Below, piece by piece: positions 39,716 through 45,777 of a stretch of 45,777 nt of DNA. The DNA is taken from assembly GCA_016872795.1 (NCBI GenBank), contig VGYZ01000028.1, positions 1-45,777 on the forward strand, written 5' to 3'. Position 1 is the stretch's first letter; every line of letters starts with the position of its first letter. The DNA is from Planctomycetota bacterium. GTDB lineage: Bacteria > Planctomycetota > UBA1135 > GCA-002686595. The position numbers were made by a program, and so were the translations under genes. The notes under the pieces were generated by a model that was not told the origin of the DNA, searched no databases, and saw only the letters and a program-made list of their open reading frames with translations.

Positions 39716-40683
39716 ACGCACTGGGGGGCTACCGCGGCGTCGACGCGCTCGTGCTCGGAGGCGGTGGTTTCATCGGCACTTGGGTGGCGGCGACGCTCGC
39801 GCAGGCGGGGGCCAAGGTCACGGTGTCCGCGCGCGACCTCGAAACCGCGCATGCGGCGCTCGCGCGACATGGCGCACATTGCGAAGTGCGCGCATTCGAT
39901 CTCGCGCAGGCGGGCGCGGCAGCGAGACTGCTCGCGCAACTGCGCCCCGCGATCGTGTTCAACCTCGCGGGATACGGCGTGGATCCGAGCGAGCGCGACG
40001 AGTCGTTGGCGATGCGGCTCAACACGGAGCTGGTGGGAGAGCTGGCGGAGAGCGTGCGGCCGCGCGACGACTGGCGCGGACAGGCGCTCGTGCACGCGGG
40101 CTCGGCGCTCGAGTTCGGCGAGCACGACGGTGACTTCGCGGACGCATGGACATGCCGGCCGACGACGCTCTATGGGCGCACCAAGCTCGCGGGCAGCGAG
40201 GCGTTGCGCGATGCGAGTCGGCGGCGCGGCATCCGCGCGCTCACGGCGCGGCTCTTCACCGTGTACGGTCCGGGCGAGCACCCCGGACGGCTCCTGCCGA
40301 CGCTGCTGCGAGCGCGCGCGAGCGGCGATCCCATCCCGCTGACGGCGGGGTCGCAGCGGCGAGACTTCACCTACGCCGCCGATGTGGCGCACGGGCTGCT
40401 GCGGCTCGGGGCGCTGCACGACACCGTCGCGGAACGAGCGCTCAACCTCGCCACGGGACAGCTGACGAGCGTGCGCGAGTTCATCGAGACCGCCGCGGAC
40501 GAGCTCGGCCTCGCGCGCGCGCGGCTGCGGTTCGGAGCGCTGCCGACGCGGGTGGAAGAAATGTCCCACGCTCCGATCAGCGTCTTCGCTCTCCAATCCG
40601 CGGTAGGCTGGAAACCGGAGTTCACCATCCGCCAAGGCTTGCGGGCCGCGCTGGCCTTCGAGCGGGACCGTGCGGCAACCTGA
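39712..40683 (+). CDS. NAD-dependent nucleotide-sugar epimerase/dehydratase (extended SDR)
   Basis: 323 residues from ATG 39712. The Rossmann motif is LVLGGGGFIGTWVAATL. Catalytic YxxxK is in LYGRTKLAGSEAL, with Ser/Thr supplied by HAGSALEFGEH upstream. LFTVYGPGEHPGRLLPTLL and RRDFTYAADVAHGLL are characteristic of RfbB/GalE-type enzymes that work on dTDP-, CDP- or UDP-sugars. The precise product is not evident. It is coupled to the upstream membrane protein and lies 11 bp before a sugar C-methyltransferase gene. Together these suggest synthesis of a branched or deoxy-sugar for a surface glycan; that is inference from the neighbourhood. Confidence 0.92.
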   Translation: MNALGGYRGVDALVLGGGGFIGTWVAATLAQAGAKVTVSARDLETAHAALARHGAHCEVRAFDLAQAGAAARLLAQLRPAIVFNLAGYGVDPSERDESLAMRLNTELVGELAESVRPRDDWRGQALVHAGSALEFGEHDGDFADAWTCRPTTLYGRTKLAGSEALRDASRRRGIRALTARLFTVYGPGEHPGRLLPTLLRARASGDPIPLTAGSQRRDFTYAADVAHGLLRLGALHDTVAERALNLATGQLTSVREFIETAADELGLARARLRFGALPTRVEEMSHAPISVFALQSAVGWKPEFTIRQGLRAALAFERDRAAT

Positions 40684-40694
40684 GCCGTACCACC

Positions 40695-41948
40695 ATGCCC
40701 TCGAACCCAGCGATGCACACCAAACGCGCCAGCTGCCGTGCCTGCGGCGGGCGCGACCTCGAGCTGTTCCTGCCGCTCGGCGACGTGGCGCTGGCGAACT
40801 CGTTCCTGCGCTCCGACGCCGAGTTCGCGAGTGAGCCGCGCTTTCCGCTCGATGTGTACTTCTGTCGCACGTGCTCGATGGTGCAGCTGCTCGATGTCAT
40901 CGATCCCGAGGCGCTGTTCCGCAACTACCTGTACATCACCGGAACTTCGGACACGATCGCGCGGCACAATGTCGGCTACGCGAAGACCGTCGTCGAGCTC
41001 GTCGGCATCGGCGCACAAGGGCTCGTGGTCGAGGCCGCCTCGAACGATGGCTCGCTGCTCAAGTGCTTTCAGGCGCACGGCGTGCGCGTGCTCGGCGTCG
41101 AGCCCGCGACGAACATCGCGGAGCAGGCGAGTGCTGCGGGCGTGCCAACGGTGAACGAGTTTTTCGGCGCGGCGAAGGGCGCGGAGCTGCGCGCGCAGCA
41201 CGGGCCGGCCAAGGCCGTGATCGGCAACAATGTCCTCGCGCATGTCGACGATCCGGTCGACTTTCTGCGCGGTTTCAAGGCGCTCCTCGACCACGACGGC
41301 CTCGCGATCTGCGAGGTGCCGGAGCTCGCGGAGTTCGTCGAGCGGCTCGAGTACGACACCGTGTACCACGAGCACCTCTCGTACTTCTCGGTGACCTCGC
41401 TGATGCGTGTCTGCGAGGAGGCCGGGCTGCGCATCGTGCGCGTCGATCATGTGCCCGTGCACGGCGGTTCCGTGCGCATGTACGCCGCGCCCGTCGAGCG
41501 CGTGCGCGAGCATGCTGCGGATGTCGTCGCGATGAGCGCGCGCGAGAAGTCGACGGGCATCGCCGCGCCCGAGCGCCTGCGTAGCTTCGCGCGCGATGTG
41601 GAGGCGCAGCGCGCGGGCTTGCTCGAGCTGCTCGAGAAGCTGCACGCCGAAGGCAAGTCCGTCGGTGGCTACGGTGCGCCCGCGAAGGGCAACACCCTGC
41701 TCAACTACTGCGGGATCACCACGCGGCTCCTGCCGTGGACGGTCGACAAGAGCCCGCTGAAGGTCGGCCTGTTCGCCCCGGGCTCGCACATCCCCGTGCT
41801 GCCCTCGAGCGAGCTGCTCGCGCGCCAGCCCGACTATTGCCTGATCCTCGCGTGGAACTTCGCCGACGAGATCCGCGCGCAGCAGGCCGAGTACGCACGC
41901 CGCGGCGGGCGCTTCATCCTGCCGATCCCACGCGCGCGCATCGTCTGA
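40695..41948 (+). CDS. SAM-dependent sugar C-methyltransferase (Methyltransf_13/11/14 architecture)
   Basis: 417 residues from ATG 40695; ATG 40713 is an alternative that keeps all domains. The N-terminal zinc-binding domain has C14-x2-C17 and C57-x2-C60, with LGDVALANSF typical of the family. The SAM domain (about 90-200) has VVEAASNDGSLLKCF and GVEPATNIAEQA. EYDTVYHEHLSYFS carries the family's His-Glu-His segment and GGSVRMYAA follows. The C-terminal domain (about 310-415) includes GYGAPAKGNTLLNYCGI and CLILAWNFADEI. Enzymes of this kind (TylC3/NovU/TcaB9 type) methylate C-3 or C-5 of keto-deoxy nucleotide sugars, which fits the epimerase gene just upstream. The length is normal. Confidence 0.93.
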   Translation: MPSNPAMHTKRASCRACGGRDLELFLPLGDVALANSFLRSDAEFASEPRFPLDVYFCRTCSMVQLLDVIDPEALFRNYLYITGTSDTIARHNVGYAKTVVELVGIGAQGLVVEAASNDGSLLKCFQAHGVRVLGVEPATNIAEQASAAGVPTVNEFFGAAKGAELRAQHGPAKAVIGNNVLAHVDDPVDFLRGFKALLDHDGLAICEVPELAEFVERLEYDTVYHEHLSYFSVTSLMRVCEEAGLRIVRVDHVPVHGGSVRMYAAPVERVREHAADVVAMSAREKSTGIAAPERLRSFARDVEAQRAGLLELLEKLHAEGKSVGGYGAPAKGNTLLNYCGITTRLLPWTVDKSPLKVGLFAPGSHIPVLPSSELLARQPDYCLILAWNFADEIRAQQAEYARRGGRFILPIPRARIV

Positions 41949-41975
41949 CAGGGCGGCTCCGCTAGAGTTCCGGCC

Positions 41976-44000
41976 ATGTCCGCAAAGAGCCTCGTGGCGT
42001 GCGCGCTGCTCGTCGCGGGCACGCTGTGGGCCTTCGCGCCGGCGCTCGAGGCGGGCCTCGTCAACTGGGACGATGCCACATTGCTCCTTGGAAACCCGCA
42101 CTTTCGCGCGCTCGGGGCGGACAACATGGCGTGGTGCTTCGCCACGAACCACGCGGGCCCGTACCAGCCTCTGACATGGCTGTCCTACGCGCTCGACCAT
42201 GCGCTCTGGCCACTGGGCGAGTCGCTCGATGCGGCGCAGGCGTACGGTTTTCATCGCACCAATGTGCTGCTGCATGCGCTCAACGCCTGCGCGGTGTTCG
42301 CGCTGGCCCGACGCTTGCTCGGCGGCCATGCCGTCGCATTCGTTGCCGCGCTCGTCTTCGCCCTGCATCCGCTGCGGGTCGAGTCCGTGGCGTGGGTGAC
42401 CGAGCGTCGCGATGTCCTGTACACGGGCCTGCTCCTCGCGAGCGTGCTCGCATGGCTGCGCTGGCGCGAGACGCGCGGGGAAGCTCCGAGGCCGCGTGCG
42501 CCGGTTCTTGTTGCGGCGATCGGGGCCTGCGTGGCGCCCGTTGCTCTGCTGGCGAGCACACGCGGGCCTGCCGGCGAGTGGCTGCAGTTCGAGTTCGACC
42601 CGTGGGGTGTGTTGGCCGCCTCGCTCGCGCTCGGCGCCTGCGTCGTGGCGAGCTTGCGTGCGTTCCCCGGCAGCCGCGGTCGTTGGCTCGCGCTCTCGGT
42701 CGTGCTGTTCGTGCTCTCGCTGCTCGCCAAGGCCTCGGGCATGACGCTCGCGTTCGCGCTGGTCGGACTCGACCAACTGCTCGGGCGTCGCAGCTGGGTT
42801 GACAAGCTGCCCTACCTCGCCGCGGGCGTGATGGCGGGAGCGCTGGCGTACATGGGACAGGCAGCGCAGCCTCAAGCGATCGCGAGTTGGAGCGAGCACA
42901 CGCCCGTCGAGCGCGTGCTGCAGGCGTGCTACGGGCTCGTGTTCTATGTGCGCGCGTCGCTGTGGCCGTCGAAGCTCGTGCCGATCCATGAGATCCCGTC
43001 TGAGATCTCGCTCGTGGAACCGCGCTTCGCGCTCGCTGCGGCGCTCGTGGTCCTCGCGTGCTGCCTGACCGTCGCGCTGCGCAAGCGCTTCCCGCGCGCG
43101 GTGCTCGCGGTGGCGCTCTACGCGCTGCTCGTCGGTCCGATGCTCGGACTCGCGCAGTGCGGGCCGCAGCTCGTCGCCGATCGCTACAGCTATGTGCCCG
43201 CGATTCCGCTCGCGCTGCTCGGTGCCGCAGGCCTGTTCCGCATGCTCGAGCCGCGCAACGCGCTCTTCTGCGGCAGTCTCGCGGGGCTGGGGCTCGGGCT
43301 GCTCGCGCGCGAGCAGTGTCATGTCTGGCGCGATTCGGAGGCGCTGTGGAGCTGGACGGTGTCGGTCGCGCCGCGCAGCGCCATCGCCCAGACGGCGCTG
43401 GCGGAGACGCACAAGGAGCGCGCGTTCGCGACGCAGGATGCGAGTGCTCGTCGCGAGCTGTTCGAGCGAGCGTCCGCGTCCTACGAACTCGCGCTGGAGC
43501 TGGAGACCTCGCCGCGCACCGCATGCAACGCGGCGGTTGTCCAGCTGGAGCTCGCCCAGCTCGATGCGGCGAGTGCGGACGCGCGACGCGCGCGCGCGCT
43601 GGAACTTGCACGACTCGCGCTGGTCGCGAGCGAGCGCGCGAATTCGTCGACCTCGCAGCCGCGCCTCGTGGCCGGGCTCGCGCTGTACCACATGGGTCGC
43701 GCCGGCGAGGCGGTGACGGAGCTGCAGCTCCACCTCGACCTCGAGGCCGAGAGCGCGGTGGGCTGGAGCCATCTCGGACTCGCGCTCGCCGAGCTCGGTC
43801 GCACTCGAGACGCCGCAAGCGCGTTCGCGCGGGCCGTCGCGCTGCGTCCGGACGACATCGCGCTGCGCTGGCAGTGGGCGCGGGCGCTCGAGCGCTCGGG
43901 CGAGGCCGACGCCGCGCGGGAGGCGGCGCGCGAGGTGCTCCGGCGTGCTCCGGGCCATGCCGGGGCCACGGACGCGCTCCAGCGGCTCGGCTCGCGCTGA
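41976..44000 (+). CDS. Membrane/TPR protein of the TMTC-like type
   Basis: 674 residues from ATG 41976, 27 bp after the methyltransferase gene. The first loop has LVNWDDATLLLGNPHF and TWLSYALDHALW, followed by NVLLHALNACAVFALARRLL and FALHPLRVESVAWVTERRDV. This order of motifs is shared by animal TMTC O-mannosyltransferases and many bacterial membrane-TPR proteins. About ten helices run to residue 450, including ADRYSYVPAIPLALLGAAG. The C-terminal 220 residues hold TPR repeats (VGWSHLGLALAELGRTRDAA; IALRWQWARALERSGEADAA). It may transfer a sugar to an exported protein, with the TPR part binding the acceptor. Function in bacteria is not established. Confidence 0.87.
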   Translation: MSAKSLVACALLVAGTLWAFAPALEAGLVNWDDATLLLGNPHFRALGADNMAWCFATNHAGPYQPLTWLSYALDHALWPLGESLDAAQAYGFHRTNVLLHALNACAVFALARRLLGGHAVAFVAALVFALHPLRVESVAWVTERRDVLYTGLLLASVLAWLRWRETRGEAPRPRAPVLVAAIGACVAPVALLASTRGPAGEWLQFEFDPWGVLAASLALGACVVASLRAFPGSRGRWLALSVVLFVLSLLAKASGMTLAFALVGLDQLLGRRSWVDKLPYLAAGVMAGALAYMGQAAQPQAIASWSEHTPVERVLQACYGLVFYVRASLWPSKLVPIHEIPSEISLVEPRFALAAALVVLACCLTVALRKRFPRAVLAVALYALLVGPMLGLAQCGPQLVADRYSYVPAIPLALLGAAGLFRMLEPRNALFCGSLAGLGLGLLAREQCHVWRDSEALWSWTVSVAPRSAIAQTALAETHKERAFATQDASARRELFERASASYELALELETSPRTACNAAVVQLELAQLDAASADARRARALELARLALVASERANSSTSQPRLVAGLALYHMGRAGEAVTELQLHLDLEAESAVGWSHLGLALAELGRTRDAASAFARAVALRPDDIALRWQWARALERSGEADAAREAAREVLRRAPGHAGATDALQRLGSR

Positions 44001-44061
44001 GCTTGTGGCCCGCGCCGCGTGCGCTTGCCACAATCCCGGCCCCTCCGGGGTCTCCCAGCTC

Positions 44062-45777
44062 ATGATCCATCGCATTTCCGCCGCTGCTCTCCTCGCTGCT
44101 TCCGCCGCTGCCCAAGTCCAGCCCGACGCCGTGCTGCTGCGCACTCCGGATGTGAGCCGTGACAGCATCGTGTTCCGCTACGCGAACGACCTGTGGCTGG
44201 TCGCCAAGGAGGGCGGCGAGGCCCGGCCGCTCTCCTCGCCCGCAGGCCCGGAGTCGAACCCGAAGTTCAGCCCCGACGGCACGCGCATCGCGTTCACGGC
44301 GGGCTACGACGGCGGGCAGGACATCTATGTGCTCGATCTCGTCGGCGGAGTGCCGCGGCGCATCACGCACCATCCGGCGGCGGAGCTGCTGTGCGACTGG
44401 CAGCCCGACGGCAAGGCGCTCGTCTTCGCGAGCACGGCGCAATCGGGCCAGGGTCGCGCGCCGACGCTCTTTCGCGTGGGCCCAGACGGGGGCGAGCCCG
44501 AGCGCCTGCCGATTCCCTACGGGACCTTCGGCTCGATCGACGAGACTGGCTCGTGGCTCGCGTACACGCCCGATGCGGGCGAGCTGCGCAACTGGAAGCG
44601 CTACCAGGGCGGTCTCGCGCAGGACATCTGGCTCTTCAATCTCGTGACCTTCGAGTCGCGTCGCATCACCGACCATCCGGGCTCGGATGTGCTGCCCATG
44701 TGGCACGGCGCCAACATCTTCTACATCAGCGATCAGGGCCCGGAGGCGCGCGCGAACCTGTGGGTCTACGATGTGCAGAAGAAGAGCGCCGAGATGGTGA
44801 CGGAGTTCGCCGACGGCGATGTGCGCGCGGCGTCGATGGGCCCTCTCGACATCGTGTTCGAGAGCGGCGGCAAGCTGTGGCGCTGCGAGCTCGCGACGCG
44901 CCTCACCGCGCCGGTCTCGGTCGTGATTCCGGGCGATCGCCCCAAGCTCGTGCCGCAGACGCTGGATGTCGCGAAGAACGCGCTCGGATCGAGCGCGGGT
45001 CCGAGCGGCGCGCGCGTCGTGATCGAGGCGCGCGGCGAGCTCTTCGACCTGCCCGCGGGCGAAGGCGTCACGCGCAACCTCACGAACAGCGACGGCGTGG
45101 CCGAGCGCTATCCCGCGTGGAGCCCCGACGGCAAGAAGGTGGCATATTTCTCGGACCGTTCCGGCGAGTACGAGCTGTGCGTGCGCGCGGTCGACGGCTC
45201 CGAGCCCGAGCGGCAGCTCACCAAGCTCGGCAGTGGCTGGCGCCTCGGTCTGTGGTGGTCGCCTGACTCGCGCTCGCTCGCCTACGCGACGCGCAAGGGC
45301 GAGTTGTGGCTCGTGTCCGCCTCGGACGGCACGCCTCGGCTCGTCGCGGCGAATCCCGACGGCACTCCGCCGACACCGGCGTGGTCTCAGGACTCGCGCT
45401 GGATCGCCTTCGCGATGCGCGCGGGCAAGACGCGCGCTTCGGCTGTGTATGTGCACGATCGCGAGGGCGGCGACACGCGGCAGGTGACGAGCGGCCAGTT
45501 CGACGAGGGCGATCCGGCCTTCGACCGCAACGGCGACTGGCTGTACCTCACATCGCAGCGCGAGTTCCGCGACCTCGACTCGGATCTCGACGACAACTTC
45601 ATCTTTGCCGGCACGCGCACGCTGTGCGCGATCGCGCTGCGCCGCGATGTGGTGAATCCGCTCGTGCCGGTCGATCCGCGCGAGGGCAAGGAAGTGCAGC
45701 CCGCGAGCGAGACAGCGGGCAAGGACGAGCCGAAGGTCGAGCCCGAGGAGGCGGCGCCCAAGCCGGTCGCGATCGAG
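44062..45777 (+). CDS. Tricorn-protease-like beta-propeller protein, 3' truncated by the window
   Basis: The frame is open from ATG 44062 to the last base, 572 codons, with no stop inside the window. A signal peptide (ISAAALLAASAAAQ) is followed by DSIVFRYANDLWLVAKEGGE, FSPDGTRIAFTAGYDGGQDI and RRITHHPAAELLCDWQPDGK. Later blades have YPAWSPDGKKVAYFSDRSGE and WSPDSRSLAYATRKGELW. These WD40-like/PD40 blades form the propeller of tricorn proteases, which hydrolyse peptides through a C-terminal PDZ and C1 serine-peptidase domain (not yet reached here). The visible end (EVQPASETAGKDEPKVEPEE) is an acidic linker like the one before those domains. A signal peptide suggests an exported form. The gene lies 61 bp after the TPR membrane protein gene. 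Confidence 0.9.
   Translation, partial: MIHRISAAALLAASAAAQVQPDAVLLRTPDVSRDSIVFRYANDLWLVAKEGGEARPLSSPAGPESNPKFSPDGTRIAFTAGYDGGQDIYVLDLVGGVPRRITHHPAAELLCDWQPDGKALVFASTAQSGQGRAPTLFRVGPDGGEPERLPIPYGTFGSIDETGSWLAYTPDAGELRNWKRYQGGLAQDIWLFNLVTFESRRITDHPGSDVLPMWHGANIFYISDQGPEARANLWVYDVQKKSAEMVTEFADGDVRAASMGPLDIVFESGGKLWRCELATRLTAPVSVVIPGDRPKLVPQTLDVAKNALGSSAGPSGARVVIEARGELFDLPAGEGVTRNLTNSDGVAERYPAWSPDGKKVAYFSDRSGEYELCVRAVDGSEPERQLTKLGSGWRLGLWWSPDSRSLAYATRKGELWLVSASDGTPRLVAANPDGTPPTPAWSQDSRWIAFAMRAGKTRASAVYVHDREGGDTRQVTSGQFDEGDPAFDRNGDWLYLTSQREFRDLDSDLDDNFIFAGTRTLCAIALRRDVVNPLVPVDPREGKEVQPASETAGKDEPKVEPEEAAPKPVAIE

Noticed and set aside
40371..44168. Minus-strand open frame of more than 1200 codons opposite the sugar gene cluster
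   Set aside because: It lies antisense to three well-supported genes and has only Arg/Ala/Glu-rich composition.
1..45777. tRNA, rRNA, CRISPR array, phage or integrase attachment site
   Set aside because: I found no tRNA-like cloverleaf, conserved rRNA stretch, spaced direct repeats or integrase gene; small non-coding RNAs cannot be excluded by eye.

Overview
Organism. The window is GC-rich (roughly 70% by eye) and densely packed, with GC-ending codons. The gene content points to Planctomycetota, probably a deep, poorly sampled lineage. Markers are a Tat-exported Gfo/Idh/MocA oxidoreductase, an FGE-like protein, a membrane sulfatase-fold enzyme, an ASPIC/UnbV protein, a MoxR-DUF58-BatA-BatB operon, membrane/TPR proteins and a tricorn-type propeller protein. 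Phylum placement is inference from this content. I see no rRNA, tRNA, CRISPR array or phage module.

Layout. 1-1257 is the 3' part of a 2-oxoacid dehydrogenase E2 gene. Right behind it lies a decayed IS256-type transposase (about 1262-1941), then a COG3440-like HNH endonuclease and an FGE-like secreted protein. Divergently come a lipoprotein ApbE and a Tat oxidoreductase (ATGA-coupled). A membrane sulfatase-like enzyme and a GT-C-like membrane protein follow, head to head. A decayed gene at 10702-11205 precedes a 1227-residue secreted protein combining TPR, a metalloprotease motif, a DUF1080/LamG-like domain and a thioredoxin-like fold. 15055-18024 is a coupled SDR / small membrane protein / GMC oxidoreductase operon, followed by an anchored unknown protein. 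19447-22097 is an UnbV-UnbU-like pair as known from enediyne clusters, but with no enediyne genes near it. 22173-25067 is a soluble hybrid histidine kinase.

25131-34875 is a seven-gene leftward operon (MoxR, DUF58, membrane protein, BatA, BatB, a small secreted protein, a giant secreted protein) in which most genes overlap by 1-4 bases. MoxR and the von Willebrand proteins probably work together at the membrane; the last two genes sit where BatE/BatD usually are. 35020-44000 is a surface-glycan set: a GT2, two or three large membrane transferases, a nucleotide-sugar epimerase and a sugar C-methyltransferase. The window ends inside a tricorn-like propeller gene.

Main signals. (1) The palindrome ACGT is strongly depleted (about 25 by hand count against roughly 125-135 expected from base composition). 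Its place is taken by ATGT/ACAT through synonymous codons. Nine of the survivors sit in one 784-base part of the UnbV-like gene. (2) The small bat-operon gene ends in a TGA after which the same frame continues for 37 coding-like codons. It makes a possible Sec-x-x-Cys motif followed by a hairpin with a GGUC loop at SECIS-like spacing: a candidate selenoprotein. Both need genome-wide tests.
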